Positions 8,488-17,313 of a stretch of DNA of 64,000 bases are shown here, in pieces. Source of the stretch: an uncultured Granulosicoccaceae bacterium. GTDB lineage: Bacteria > Pseudomonadota > Gammaproteobacteria > Granulosicoccales > Granulosicoccaceae. The notes beneath the pieces are model-generated. The model ran no database searches, had not been told where the DNA came from, and saw nothing but the letters and a program-made list of their open reading frames with translations. Position numbers and translations under genes: made by a program. The DNA is taken from contig CALAJN010000003.1 in NCBI GenBank assembly GCA_937922675.1, forward strand, positions 1 through 64,000, in the 5' to 3' direction. Position 1 is the stretch's first letter. Each line of letters begins with the position of its first letter.

Positions 8488-9506
8488 GCCACTCACGCGA
8501 TGTATTACTCGGTCTTGCCGTCATTGTGTTGGTGGGCGTTGTGTCGCTGCGATTCCCGGGCTTTGCAGCGCCGGGATCGCTTGCGGGTGTATTCAACGAC
8601 AGTGCGATATTGATCATTCTTGCTCTCGGTCAGATGGCTGTGATCCTGACGCGCTGTATTGACCTCTCGATGGCCTCCAATCTGGCCCTGGTCGGAATGA
8701 TCACAGCGATGATCAATGCATCCTTTCCTGCATTTCCAATAGCCGGTTTGATCGTATTGGCGATCCTCATCGGCGGCTTGTTGGGAGGAATAAACGGGCT
8801 GCTGGTATGGAAAGCAGGTATCCCGCCTATTGTTGTCACCCTCGGTACCTTGACCATTTTTCGCGGACTGATCTTTGTACTTACCGACGGTCAGTGGGTC
8901 AATGCCCATGAGATGAGTGCCAGCTACAAGGCGTTTCCGCGTGCAGAATTCTTGTCTACACCGGTGTTGTCCTGGTTTGCAGTGCTGACGATCATCGGCA
9001 TGGCTGTTTTTTTGACCCGTGCCCCTGCCGGTCGTGCCATGTACGCCGCCGGTGGCAATCCAAATGCAGCCGTTTATGCGGGTATCGATACCGGCAAGAC
9101 GCGAGCGCTGGCCTTCGTCATCGCGGGTGGTTTGGCGGGTCTTTCCGGTTACTTGTGGGTGTCCCGCTACGCTGTCGCTTATGTGGACGTAGCCGGCGGA
9201 TTTGAGCTGGACGTCATTGCTGCTTGTGTCATAGGCGGGATATCCATTGCGGGCGGCGTGGGCACTGTTGTGGGTTGCGTACTCGGAGCCTTGTTTCTTG
9301 GTGTGATCAAGAACGCGTTGCCGGTCGTGAATATCTCGCCGTTCTGGCAGCTGGCAATTTCAGGGGCGGCTATCATCATCGCGGTCATACTCAACGCGCG
9401 GGCTGAAAAGCGTCCGGGCCGGCTGATCCTTGAGCGTGCTGTTGCAGCGCCGGTGGCTAATGTGTCGCGCAGCTCTGCAGCGCAAAGAGGAGCAGACTCT
9501 GCATGA
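8484..9506 (+). CDS. rhaP: Rhamnose ABC transporter permease RhaP
   Basis: The 340-residue integral membrane protein has about eight to ten hydrophobic helices and the CUT2 (BPD_transp_2) signatures LALGQMAVILTRCIDLSMAS near the N-terminus and a GG-rich segment (VIGGISIAGGVGTVVG) near the C-terminus. It forms one half of the inner-membrane channel for rhamnose. ATGA overlaps on both sides couple it to the ATPase gene and the second permease gene. The last 35 or so residues, after RAEKRPGR, are hydrophilic and less conserved. Confidence 0.9.
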   Translation: MSHSRDVLLGLAVIVLVGVVSLRFPGFAAPGSLAGVFNDSAILIILALGQMAVILTRCIDLSMASNLALVGMITAMINASFPAFPIAGLIVLAILIGGLLGGINGLLVWKAGIPPIVVTLGTLTIFRGLIFVLTDGQWVNAHEMSASYKAFPRAEFLSTPVLSWFAVLTIIGMAVFLTRAPAGRAMYAAGGNPNAAVYAGIDTGKTRALAFVIAGGLAGLSGYLWVSRYAVAYVDVAGGFELDVIAACVIGGISIAGGVGTVVGCVLGALFLGVIKNALPVVNISPFWQLAISGAAIIIAVILNARAEKRPGRLILERAVAAPVANVSRSSAAQRGADSA

Positions 9507-10513
9507 ACGAACCTGTAGTGAATGAATCAGTGCAAAGGATGATTCCGCAGCGTTCGCAGGGCAGCTTTCGTCGCCTTGCAGGTAGCTGGGAAACACTGCT
9601 GATTTTCATCGCTGTTGCCATTTTCTTCATCAACGTGCAGGCGTCGCCGTATTTTCTGGATCCCTGGAACCTGTCAGACGCCACCTTCAACTTCACCGAG
9701 AAGGCGATGATTGCCTTTGCCATGGCGTTGTTGATCGTGTCTGGAGAGATTGATCTGTCGGTCGCCTCGATCATTGCCCTGGCCTCGACCGCCATGGGGT
9801 TTGCGTTGCAGCTGGGGGCGGATACTCCCCTGTTGGTATTGGTGGGCCTGGGGACGGGCTTGTTGTGTGGTGCCTTCAATGGCCTTCTGGTTGCCAGCCT
9901 TGGCTTGCCCTCGATCGTGGTGACAATCGGAACGCTGTCCCTGTTCCGGGGTATCGCCTATATCGTCCTGGGCGATCAGGCCTACTCGGGTTACCCCGAC
10001 TCGTTTGCCTTTTTTGGTCAGGGTTATGTGTGGTGGGTGATCACCTTCGAAATGGTCTTGTTTGCCGTGGCTGCCCTGGTGTTTGGTCTGCTGCTGCACC
10101 GGACAGGTTTTGGGCGCGCTGTGTACGCCATTGGTAACAACCCAACCGCAGCACTGTTCTCGGGCATTCGTGTGCCGAGAGTAAAGTTTCTGTTGTTCTT
10201 GATGACCGGGGTCATGGCGGGCGTGGCTGCGGTCTGTCTGACCTCGCGTCTCGGCTCTACTCGCCCCTCAATTGCCTTTGGTTGGGAGCTCGAGATTGTG
10301 ACCATGGTCGTGTTGGGTGGCGTCAACATTCTCGGTGGGGCAGGGACGATTCCGGGTGTCGTGCTCGCGGCAATCATCATGGGTATGGTGACCTTTGGTT
10401 TCGGCCTGTTGAACGTGCCCGGTATTGTCATGTCCATTTTTATCGGACTCTTGCTGATACTGGTCATCGCCTTGCCAAAAGTGCTCGCCGCCGCTGCTGC
10501 GCGGCTGAAATAG
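9503..10513 (+). CDS. rhaQ: Rhamnose ABC transporter permease RhaQ
   Basis: This is the second CUT2 permease, 336 residues, with the family features ALLIVSGEIDLSVASIIAL and VVLGGVNILGGAGTIPG. It pairs with RhaP to form the membrane channel. The gene begins inside the last codon of rhaP (ATGA overlap) and is followed after 10 bp by the kinase gene, so transport and phosphorylation genes are one transcription unit. Confidence 0.9.
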   Translation: MNEPVVNESVQRMIPQRSQGSFRRLAGSWETLLIFIAVAIFFINVQASPYFLDPWNLSDATFNFTEKAMIAFAMALLIVSGEIDLSVASIIALASTAMGFALQLGADTPLLVLVGLGTGLLCGAFNGLLVASLGLPSIVVTIGTLSLFRGIAYIVLGDQAYSGYPDSFAFFGQGYVWWVITFEMVLFAVAALVFGLLLHRTGFGRAVYAIGNNPTAALFSGIRVPRVKFLLFLMTGVMAGVAAVCLTSRLGSTRPSIAFGWELEIVTMVVLGGVNILGGAGTIPGVVLAAIIMGMVTFGFGLLNVPGIVMSIFIGLLLILVIALPKVLAAAAARLK

Positions 10514-10523
10514 GTTCCCGGTG

Positions 10524-11948
10524 ATGCACGTTGCCGTACTCGATATTGGTAAAACCAACATCAAGCTGGCGCTTGTTGACATCAGAGCAGGTAAAGAGCA
10601 CACCGTGCTTACCCAGCCAACACCGATGGCTGCAGATCCAGTGCCGTATCCGCACGCGGACATTGATGTGATCGAGCACTTCCTTGTCGAGAGCCTGAAG
10701 CAACTCGCGACCAAGGTGGTGATCGATGCAATCACGGTAACCACCCATGGCGCCTGTGTCGTTCTGATCGATGCTGCTGGAGAGCCAGTGCTACCCGTAC
10801 TGGACTACGAGCACGCAGGTCCAGATGAGTTGGCTGAAGACTATGCTGCCATGCGACCGAGCTTTGCCGAGACGGGTTCACCACGCCTGCCAGGGGGGCT
10901 GAATATCGGCGCTCAAGTGTATTGGCAGCAGAAGCGCTTTCCAGAATCTTTTGCCAGAGCTGCTGTGCTACTCACCTGGCCCCAGTTCTGGGTGTACCGA
11001 TTGTGTGGTGTGATGCGCAATGATCTGAGTTCACTCGGCTGTCACTCGGATCTTTACAGGCCACGAGAACAGGTGGTGTCTTCTCTGGCTGATACGGCTG
11101 GGTGGACGCACCTCATGCCAGCACATTGCAAGTCTGGGGAGTTGATGGGCACGTTGACTCCGGAGCTCGCAGAGCGGACCAACCTGCCGCCAGGGACACC
11201 AGTGCATGCCGGAATTCATGACTCCAATGCCTCACTGGTTCCCTACCTGGTAGGTCGCCAGGAGCCTTTTACCGTGGTATCTACCGGTACGTGGTTTGTC
11301 AGTATGGCGGTGGGGTCGGCAATGCCTGATCTTGATCCTGATCGTGACACCTTGATCAATGTTGATGCCTATGGTCGGCCGGTGCCATCGGCGCGCTTCA
11401 TGGGCGGGCGCGAATGGGAGTTGCTGACTGAGGTCGGTACGGGTGAGCTCGATCAGCCTCGTGTGTCCGAAGCGCTTGAGAGCGATGCGTTTCTGATGCC
11501 GTCCAAAGTGCCCGGTACTGGCCCTTTCCCTGGCGCCAGCTCTCGCTGGACACAGAATATTGATCTGCTGGACAAGGGCGTGCGTGAAACGCTGATTGCC
11601 TTCTATCTTGCGATGATGACGGCAGAGAGTGTGTCTCTGATAGCCACCGAGGGCCCCACGATCATCGAGGGTCCCCTGAGTGCGAATACCGCTTTTCTTC
11701 AGATGCTGGCCGCCGCTACAGGGCGGGCAGTGGAGATCAGCACATCACGTACAGGCACCAGTATCGGTGCGGCAATGTTGGTTGCCGCCGAAAGTGGACG
11801 GCTCGCTACCGAGGCGTGGGCGGTGCCGCAAAGGGTCGTCGTTGATGACGCTACGTATGCTCGCCTGCAGCAGTACGCAGAGCGTTGGCGCGAGGTGCTC
11901 GCACTGCACCTCAATCCAGATGGAAGACCGGCATCAGCGGACGCGTAA
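10524..11948 (+). CDS. rhaK: Rhamnulokinase, FGGY family
   Basis: The product (474 residues) is an FGGY carbohydrate kinase with the phosphate-1 motif [15 protein letters not shown] at the N-terminus and VVSTGTWF in the second half. It should phosphorylate L-rhamnulose at O-1, producing the substrate of RhaD. It resembles rhizobial RhaK more than enterobacterial RhaB, judging by its place in a rhaRSTPQ-K order. A GTG at 10521 directly precedes the ATG and could be used instead. The last 38 bases overlap, in the opposite direction, the end of the mutarotase gene. Confidence 0.88.
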   Translation: MHVAVLDIGKTNIKLALVDIRAGKEHTVLTQPTPMAADPVPYPHADIDVIEHFLVESLKQLATKVVIDAITVTTHGACVVLIDAAGEPVLPVLDYEHAGPDELAEDYAAMRPSFAETGSPRLPGGLNIGAQVYWQQKRFPESFARAAVLLTWPQFWVYRLCGVMRNDLSSLGCHSDLYRPREQVVSSLADTAGWTHLMPAHCKSGELMGTLTPELAERTNLPPGTPVHAGIHDSNASLVPYLVGRQEPFTVVSTGTWFVSMAVGSAMPDLDPDRDTLINVDAYGRPVPSARFMGGREWELLTEVGTGELDQPRVSEALESDAFLMPSKVPGTGPFPGASSRWTQNIDLLDKGVRETLIAFYLAMMTAESVSLIATEGPTIIEGPLSANTAFLQMLAAATGRAVEISTSRTGTSIGAAMLVAAESGRLATEAWAVPQRVVVDDATYARLQQYAERWREVLALHLNPDGRPASADA

Positions 11949-12225
11949 CAGGCTCGAGGTCGTCCCTGGTCTCCATGATGTCTGCCATGTGTGCCCACCA
12001 ACGCTGCATCACAGGCTGCAGCGGCAGCGTGTCCATGCTGTGATCGGCACGGCGACGGAGCACGGCAAAGAGCACGTGTGTCTCAGGATCCAGAAAAATC
12101 GAGTAGTCGGATACACCCGCCTGTCGAAGCAGGTCCGCAAGCTCCGGCCAGATGTCGTCGTGCCGAGCCCGATACTCGGCTTCCATGCCGGGGTTGAGTT
12201 GCATGGTAAAGGCAATCTGATCCAC
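11911..12225 (-). CDS. rhaM: L-rhamnose mutarotase
   Basis: This 104-residue protein of the RhaM/RhaU (YiiL) family interconverts the alpha and beta anomers of L-rhamnose. Recognisable are the ferredoxin-like RhaM stretches [28 protein letters not shown] and [12 protein letters not shown]. The start is GTG at 12225. It is separated from the rest of the locus: it converges on rhaK with a 38-bp 3' overlap, so it needs its own promoter in 12226-12365. That region is shared back-to-back with the DUF302 gene. Confidence 0.92.
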   Translation of the reverse strand: MDQIAFTMQLNPGMEAEYRARHDDIWPELADLLRQAGVSDYSIFLDPETHVLFAVLRRRADHSMDTLPLQPVMQRWWAHMADIMETRDDLEPVTRPLMPVFHLD

Positions 12226-12365
12226 TCAAGACTCCGATCAACAGGATGATGGGGGAGTGTACTTCGCTGCCTGCCTTGCTGCTGTCCACTACCGCGCCCG
12301 GGAATCAAGCTTGCCGAGAGATCAGGCGCTATCATGTGCGCAACATCCACGCGAAGTCAGACACT

Positions 12366-12815
12366 ATGAAACGCATTTTTCTGGGGGCTGTGGCCCTGGC
12401 TGCAAGCACACTGGTTTCAGCTCAGGACGGCATGATCGCCCTGCCTAGTGCGCACGATGTGCACACCACTCTCGACAAGCTTGAGGATGTGCTGAAAGAG
12501 AAAGGCATGACGGTGTTCACCCGTATCGATCATGCCGCAGGAGCTGCGGGTGCTGATCTGGAGCTTCGCCCAACGGCTGTGGTGATTTTTGGTAACCCCA
12601 AAGTAGGCACCCCACTGATGAGCTGTGCTCAGAGTGTTGCTATTGATTTGCCGCAGAAGATGTTGGCCTGGGAGAATGCCGATGGTCAGGTATTCCTGGC
12701 TTACAACGATCCGGGCTACCTGCAATCGCGTCACTTGATCGAGGGTTGTGATCAGGTGCTGGAGACTGTTTCCGGAGCACTGGCAGCGTTTGCAGCCGCT
12801 GCAACCAAGGAATAG
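12366..12815 (+). CDS. DUF302 family protein with signal peptide
   Basis: The 149-residue product starts with a Sec signal (MKRIFLGAVALAASTLVSAQ) and continues as a DUF302 domain: a conserved TxxKLExxLxxKGMTVFTRIDHA-like segment, a central RPTAVVIFGNPKVGTPLM and a LPQKMLAWE stretch. DUF302 proteins are small and often periplasmic; their biochemical role is unknown to me. The frame is open upstream to 12246, but the ATG at 12366 is chosen because it gives a clean signal peptide. The following gene is yaaA, 21 bp downstream. Confidence 0.82.
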   Translation: MKRIFLGAVALAASTLVSAQDGMIALPSAHDVHTTLDKLEDVLKEKGMTVFTRIDHAAGAAGADLELRPTAVVIFGNPKVGTPLMSCAQSVAIDLPQKMLAWENADGQVFLAYNDPGYLQSRHLIEGCDQVLETVSGALAAFAAAATKE

Positions 12816-12836
12816 CGCGTCAGTCTGCCGCCTCTG

Positions 12837-13637
12837 ATGCTTATCCTCCTGTCCCCTGCCAAGACGCTGGATCTCGAAACGCCAACGCGAACAGCGAGCA
12901 CCTCTGAGCCCGTGTTTCTTGAGGAAGCACAGGCCCTGGTGAAAACGGCGAGTCGTTTGTCTGCTCCAAAGCTTGCTGAGTTGATGAAACTCAGTGATTC
13001 GCTCGCAACACTGAACCGGGATCGATTCCGTGAGTGGGAGCTGAAGCACTCAGGCGAGGGTGTACGTCCGGCTATTCAGGCGTTTCGCGGTGATGTGTAT
13101 GTCGGTCTCGACGCTGACAGCCTGGATGATGACGATCTCGCCTTTGCCCAGAATCACCTGCGGATTTTGTCCGGGCTGTATGGTGTGCTCAAGCCTCTGG
13201 ATGTCATGCGTGCCTATCGACTGGAGATGGGCACACGCCTGGCCACACGCCGTGGCAAATCGCTGTATGACTTCTGGGGAGACCGGGTAGCCAAAGCACT
13301 GGACGAGGAGGCGAGCGCAATGGGTGATGCCACGATGGTGAACCTTGCGTCAAACGAGTACTTCAGTGTGATCAGCAAGCCAGGTGTTACCTCAGAGGTT
13401 GTATCGCCCGTTTTCAAGGACGAAAAAAACGGCGAGTACAAGATCATTTCGTTCTTTGCCAAGCGCGCTCGCGGTGCACTGGCTCGACATCTGATCACCG
13501 AGCGAGCTCAATCAGCTGAAGCGCTCAAGGACTTCACAAGCCTTGGCTATCGTTACAGCAAGCGAGAGTCGACCGAGACTGCTCCGGTCTTCAGAAGAAG
13601 CGAGAAAGCGGCGCGACCGTTTCTCGCCAACGCCTGA
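12837..13637 (+). CDS. yaaA: Peroxide stress protein YaaA
   Basis: The 266-residue protein matches the YaaA/DUF328 family from its first residues (MLILLSPAKTLD). It also has the conserved YVGLDADSL, LRILSGLYGVLKPLD and NLASNEYF segments. In E. coli YaaA limits damage by hydrogen peroxide, reportedly by lowering free iron. Length is normal for the family. It lies 21 bp behind the DUF302 gene and is followed by a strong hairpin. Confidence 0.92.
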   Translation: MLILLSPAKTLDLETPTRTASTSEPVFLEEAQALVKTASRLSAPKLAELMKLSDSLATLNRDRFREWELKHSGEGVRPAIQAFRGDVYVGLDADSLDDDDLAFAQNHLRILSGLYGVLKPLDVMRAYRLEMGTRLATRRGKSLYDFWGDRVAKALDEEASAMGDATMVNLASNEYFSVISKPGVTSEVVSPVFKDEKNGEYKIISFFAKRARGALARHLITERAQSAEALKDFTSLGYRYSKRESTETAPVFRRSEKAARPFLANA

Positions 13638-13673
13638 AGGTCAGGCCTCTGGATCTGATGACCCCTGAATGAG

Positions 13674-13703
13674 AAAAGGCGCCACGTGGGCGCCTTTTGC
13701 TTT
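13674..13703. terminator. Bidirectional intrinsic terminator between yaaA and amtB
   Basis: The arms AAAAGGCGCC and GGCGCCTTTT pair around a short loop. The right arm ends in a T-rich run for yaaA, and the A run at the left arm gives T residues on the other strand for amtB. It lies in the 118-bp gap between the convergent genes. Confidence 0.8.
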
Positions 13704-13755
13704 TCTGTTTTGAGCTGTGTCGAGCCGTCCCTGGCTCTGTACTGACGGGCTGTAA

Positions 13756-15027
13756 TCAGTTGCGTCCGGTGAACTCCGGATAAGCCTCGAGTCCGCACTC
13801 GGCGATGTCTACGCCTTCGTACTCTTCCTGCTCGCTGACACGGATTCCCATGACGACTCTGAGAATGCCCCAAAGTACGAGACTGGTGATGAATACCCAG
13901 ACGAAGATACCGGCAACACCCGTTGCCTGAGCAACGAAGTTGGCGTCCGAGTTGGTCAACGGTACTACCATGACGCCGAGAATACCGGCAACACCGTGCA
14001 CGGAAATGGCGCCGACAGGATCATCGATACGCAGCTTGTCGAGCGTGATGATCGAGAAGACAACCAGCACACCGCCTGCAGCACCGATCAATGTTGCCTG
14101 CAAAGGCTCAGGCGACAAGGGGCTGGCCGTAACCGCCACAAGGCCTGCGAGAGCACCGTTCAAAGCCATGGTCAAATCGGCCTTGCCCCACAACAGTCGT
14201 ACGGTAAGCAGCGCAGCGACAACACCACCACAGGCCGCCATATTTGTGTTCACGAATACTTTGGCAACTGCATTGGCACTGCCAAAGCTTGCGACCGCCA
14301 GTTCAGAGCCACCGTTAAAGCCGAACCAGCCAAACCACAGGATAAAGGTACCGAGTGTTGCCAAGGGCAGGTTGGCACCAGGCATGGGGTTGACCTGTCC
14401 GTTGGGGCCGTACTTGCCCTTGCGTGCACCGAGCATGATGACGCCGGCCAGCGCGGCCACTGCACCTGCCAGGTGAACCGTACCCGATCCCGCATAGTCG
14501 CTGTAACCTGCTTCAGAGAGCCAGCCACCACCCCAGTTCCAGTACCCCTGGACAGGGTAGATGATGGCGGTAAACACGACCGCGAAAGTAAGGAAGGAAA
14601 ACAGCTTCATGCGTTCGGCAACCGCACCCGAGACGATAGACATCGCTGTTGCAACAAACACGACCTGGAAGAAGAAGTCGGCCATGCCGGAGTAGTAAGA
14701 CGCGCCTTCTTCACCGGCAGCGAGTGCTGCGAAGGCCGCTTCGTCAACCGACTCACTGACCCAGAACGCAATCTCCGGAATGAAGCCTGTGCCCCCGCCG
14801 GGGTACATGAGGTTGTAGCCGATGACCATGAACATGACGCAGGCAACCGAGAACAGAGCGATGTTCTTGGTCAGGATTTCTGCGGTGTTCTTGGCGCGTA
14901 CCAGGCCGGCTTCGAGCATGGCAAAGCCAGCCGCCATGAGCATGACGAATGCGCCGGCAATGAGAAAGTAAAAGGTGTCCAGGGCATAGGCCAGATTGGC
15001 CAGGCCCTCCGCAACATTGCTATCCAT
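13756..15027 (-). CDS. amtB: Ammonium transporter AmtB
   Basis: The 423-residue protein has about eleven membrane helices of the Amt/Mep/Rh family. The two pore histidines can be placed in GTVHLAGAVAAL and SVHGVAGILG, and an aspartate (SDYAGSG) sits just ahead of the first, as in other Amt channels. It imports ammonium at low external concentration. It follows glnK on the same strand after about 65 bp, the classic glnK-amtB arrangement in which GlnK plugs the channel when nitrogen is plentiful. Expression is probably driven by the sigma-54 promoter upstream of glnK. Confidence 0.95.
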   Translation of the reverse strand: MDSNVAEGLANLAYALDTFYFLIAGAFVMLMAAGFAMLEAGLVRAKNTAEILTKNIALFSVACVMFMVIGYNLMYPGGGTGFIPEIAFWVSESVDEAAFAALAAGEEGASYYSGMADFFFQVVFVATAMSIVSGAVAERMKLFSFLTFAVVFTAIIYPVQGYWNWGGGWLSEAGYSDYAGSGTVHLAGAVAALAGVIMLGARKGKYGPNGQVNPMPGANLPLATLGTFILWFGWFGFNGGSELAVASFGSANAVAKVFVNTNMAACGGVVAALLTVRLLWGKADLTMALNGALAGLVAVTASPLSPEPLQATLIGAAGGVLVVFSIITLDKLRIDDPVGAISVHGVAGILGVMVVPLTNSDANFVAQATGVAGIFVWVFITSLVLWGILRVVMGIRVSEQEEYEGVDIAECGLEAYPEFTGRN

Positions 15028-15092
15028 CGTGTGTGTGTTCTCTCTGTGTTTTCTTGAATTCAGTGTTGTTATGTGCGCGCAAGCATTGCTGC

Positions 15093-15431
15093 TCAGAGCG
15101 CTGTGGGGCCGGACTCGTTGGTGCGGATACGAACGGCCCGCTCCATGTCGGTGACAAAGATCTTTCCGTCGCCGATCTTCCCGGAACCTGCTGCCGTCGT
15201 GATTGCGTCAATGACAGAGTCGAGCTGTCCGTCGTCCACACCAATCTCGAGCTTGGTCTTCGGAATGAAGTCGACAACGTATTCAGCGCCGCGATACAGC
15301 TCGGTGTGCCCCTTTTGGCGGCCAAAGCCCTTGACTTCAGTGACGGTCATGCCCTGGACGCCGATTTGCGAGAGCGCTTCTCGTACTTCGTCGAGCTTGA
15401 ACGGCTTGATAATCGCCGTGACTAGCTTCAT
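15093..15431 (-). CDS. glnK: Nitrogen regulatory protein P-II (GlnK)
   Basis: The 112-residue product is a canonical P-II signal protein: [16 protein letters not shown] at the start, the T-loop with the uridylylation tyrosine at position 51 ([12 protein letters not shown]) and the C-terminal GDGKIFV segment. It senses ATP/ADP and 2-oxoglutarate and controls AmtB and, probably, nitrogen regulation. The ATG at 15431 is chosen over an upstream one at 15488 because it gives the standard N-terminus and because the sigma-54 promoter lies between them. Confidence 0.95.
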   Translation of the reverse strand: MKLVTAIIKPFKLDEVREALSQIGVQGMTVTEVKGFGRQKGHTELYRGAEYVVDFIPKTKLEIGVDDGQLDSVIDAITTAAGSGKIGDGKIFVTDMERAVRIRTNESGPTAL

Positions 15432-15472
15432 GCGGAGTTCTCCTGTGATGAAAGCATGGTGAGGAGAGCCGC

Positions 15473-15487
15473 GCACTATTGGTGCCA
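15473..15487 (-). promoter_or_regulatory. Sigma-54 promoter for glnK-amtB
   Basis: Read on the minus strand the site is TGGCACCAATAGTGC. The -24 element TGGCAC is perfect, and GG and GC are 10 bp apart as required; the -12 element is TGC without the preceding T. Transcription would start about 30 bases ahead of the glnK ATG. Candidate activator half-sites TGCACCA (15550-15556) and TGGTGCG (15591-15597) lie upstream and resemble NtrC site halves, but they are 34 bp apart and unproven. Confidence 0.65.
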
Positions 15488-15674
15488 CGTCATTAATGGC
15501 AATAAAAACAACGTCTTGAGTCGAAGCGAGACATTGTCAGGCCGCAATTTGCACCATACGGGGGCGCTTGCGTCCCTGTATGCGAGCTATTGGTGCGTGT
15601 TTGGCGTCAGATGCGTCTGCAGCGCTGTGCCGTTATGCTTTGGGGCTCAACTAAACGCTGCCTGAGCAGAAACC

Positions 15675-15926
15675 ATGCTTGACGCTACTGTGTTTGACGA
15701 CCTCTCACGACGACTCGGCGCGCTCTTGCCGCCAGGGCTTGCTGATGCCAAGGCAGACTTTGAGCGCAACGCCCGGTCTGCTGTACAGAGTGCCCTTGGC
15801 AATCTGGATCTGGTAACGCGTGAAGAGTTTGATGTCCAGACCGCCGTGCTGGCGCGGACCCGCGCTCGGATGGAGGCACTGGAGGAACGCCTGGCTGTTC
15901 TCGAGCGAGACGCCGGCGCAGGGTAG
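15675..15926 (+). CDS. ubiK: Ubiquinone biosynthesis accessory factor UbiK (BMFP family)
   Basis: This 83-residue protein matches the UbiK/YqiC family: an amphipathic N-terminal helix with LPPGLADAKADFERNARSAV, the linker LDLVTREEFDVQTAVLARTR and a C-terminal trimeric coiled coil (MEALEERLAVLE). In E. coli it helps the Ubi enzyme complex at the membrane in aerobic ubiquinone synthesis. It is divergent from glnK with a 243-bp gap between the two starts. Confidence 0.9.
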   Translation: MLDATVFDDLSRRLGALLPPGLADAKADFERNARSAVQSALGNLDLVTREEFDVQTAVLARTRARMEALEERLAVLERDAGAG

Positions 15927-16053
15927 TCACCTGCTCCAGCCCTCTGCACTGCCTGGCTCATCTGTCCGGCTCCTCTGTGCTGCGTACTGTCTCATTTGCG
16001 ACAGGGTGTGTTCGGCGCTACCGGTATACGTGAACTCGTTCCTGCGCTGCTTT

Positions 16054-16082
16054 TTGACCTGTGGCAGAAGCTGGTACATTAA
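16054..16082 (+). promoter_or_regulatory. Candidate sigma-70 promoter for the TauABC-like operon
   Basis: TTGACC at 16054-16059 and CATTAA at 16077-16082 are separated by 17 bp, about 85 bp ahead of the binding-protein start. The match is fair and unconfirmed. The rest of the 15927-16166 gap shows nothing else I can name. Confidence 0.35.
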
Positions 16083-16166
16083 GCCGGGCAAGGCGGGCGA
16101 GTAGCCCGTCGTAAGTGAGCGTCAGCGATATCCACTGACGCCACCCTTATCCTTGGAGAATTGTGG

Positions 16167-17168
16167 ATGATCGTTAGAAACAAGCTGGTTTGCGCCATGG
16201 CAGGTGTGGCGATGATGGCTGGAGCTCAGGCTGTCAGCGCGGATGACCACGCGCTCAACGTGGGTTACTTCCTCGAGTGGCCAATGCCGTTCCAGGCGGC
16301 CAAGGTCGCCGGAACCTACGACGAGGCGCTCGGAGCGCCTGTCAATTGGGTTGCCTTTGACACCGGGACTGCCATGTCTGCTGCCATGGCCTCGGGCGAT
16401 ATCGATCTGTCGGTATCTCAAGGTGTACCTCCTTTCGTTGTTGCCACATCGGCAGGTCAGGATCTGCAGATCGTTGATGTCGCGGTTTCTTATTCTGAAA
16501 ACGACAACTGTGTGGTTCGTGCGGACCTCGAGATCGACAAGGACTCAGCCGGTGAGCTTGCCGGCAAGAAGGTCGCTGTACCGCTCGGTACAGCAGCGCA
16601 CTACGGTTTTCTCAAGCAGATGAGCCACTTTGGCGTCGCTGTGGACAGCCTGACCGTTGTCGACATGGCGCCCGCTGAGGGCCAGGCAGCGCTTGCACAA
16701 GGCGCGGTTGACATGGCTTGTGGTTGGGGCGGTGCCCTGCGCCGTATGGTTGAGTCCGGCAACGTGCTGCTGACAGGTGCAGAGAAGGAAGAGCTGGGTA
16801 TTCTGGTGTTTGACGTCACATCGGGCCCGTCGTCGTTTATCGCTGAAAACCCTGACGTGGTTTCCAAGTTCCTTGCGGTAACAGCCGCTGCCAACGAAGA
16901 GTGGAACGCCTCTCAGCCTGCAGAGATGTTGGCAGCGATCGCCACCGACGCTGGTATGTCCGAGGAAGACACAGCATCAACCATGTCTACCTTCATCTTC
17001 CCGGGCGTGGATGATCAGATGTCAGAGAAGTGGCTCGGTGGCGGTGCGCAAGAGTTCATGAAAGGTGTGGCAGACGTGTTTGTCGAGGCTGGTTCTATCG
17101 GTGCTTCAAAAGACAGCTACGAAGACAATGTCAATGTTGGTCCTCTGAAAGCTGTCGGCAGCATGTAA
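16167..17168 (+). CDS. ABC transporter substrate-binding protein, taurine/nitrate/sulfonate family
   Basis: The 333-residue product has a Sec signal peptide ending near residue 25 (AQAVSA then DDHA). Its body resembles TauA: LNVGYFLEW, WVAFDTGTAMSAAMASGDIDLS and GQAALAQGAVDMACGWGGAL. It is presumably periplasmic and feeds the ATPase and permease encoded next. The substrate may be taurine or another small organic anion; no taurine dioxygenase or Tpa/Xsc gene is nearby, so I leave it open. ATG 16167 has GGAGAA upstream; a TTG at 16161 is less likely. A strong terminator-like hairpin follows, which would keep this gene more highly expressed than its partners. Confidence 0.85.
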   Translation: MIVRNKLVCAMAGVAMMAGAQAVSADDHALNVGYFLEWPMPFQAAKVAGTYDEALGAPVNWVAFDTGTAMSAAMASGDIDLSVSQGVPPFVVATSAGQDLQIVDVAVSYSENDNCVVRADLEIDKDSAGELAGKKVAVPLGTAAHYGFLKQMSHFGVAVDSLTVVDMAPAEGQAALAQGAVDMACGWGGALRRMVESGNVLLTGAEKEELGILVFDVTSGPSSFIAENPDVVSKFLAVTAAANEEWNASQPAEMLAAIATDAGMSEEDTASTMSTFIFPGVDDQMSEKWLGGGAQEFMKGVADVFVEAGSIGASKDSYEDNVNVGPLKAVGSM

Positions 17169-17201
17169 GTAGTTGCTTTTGCGCACAAGGCGCAATTGAG
17201 C

Positions 17202-17242
17202 GGGCGATCTCGACAGGCTCTGTCGGGATCGCCCTTTTTTTT
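17202..17242 (+). terminator. Intrinsic terminator/attenuator after the binding-protein gene
   Basis: The 14-base arms GGGCGATCTCGACA (17202-17215) and TGTCGGGATCGCCC (17221-17234) pair with one mismatch around a five-base loop and are followed by eight T residues. It sits between the binding-protein gene and the ATPase gene of one transporter, so partial read-through is likely. Confidence 0.82.
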
Positions 17243-17313
17243 GTCTGACGTTAAGTTGTCGGGCACCATTTGACAGGCTATGGCCTGTCGCCAGAAACGT
17301 GCGGAGCTGCCGA

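Noticed and set aside
13996-15057. 353-codon open frame opposite amtB
   Set aside because: It is a mirror of a well-supported transporter; its product is a low-complexity, Cys/His/Arg-rich chain with no motif or RBS.
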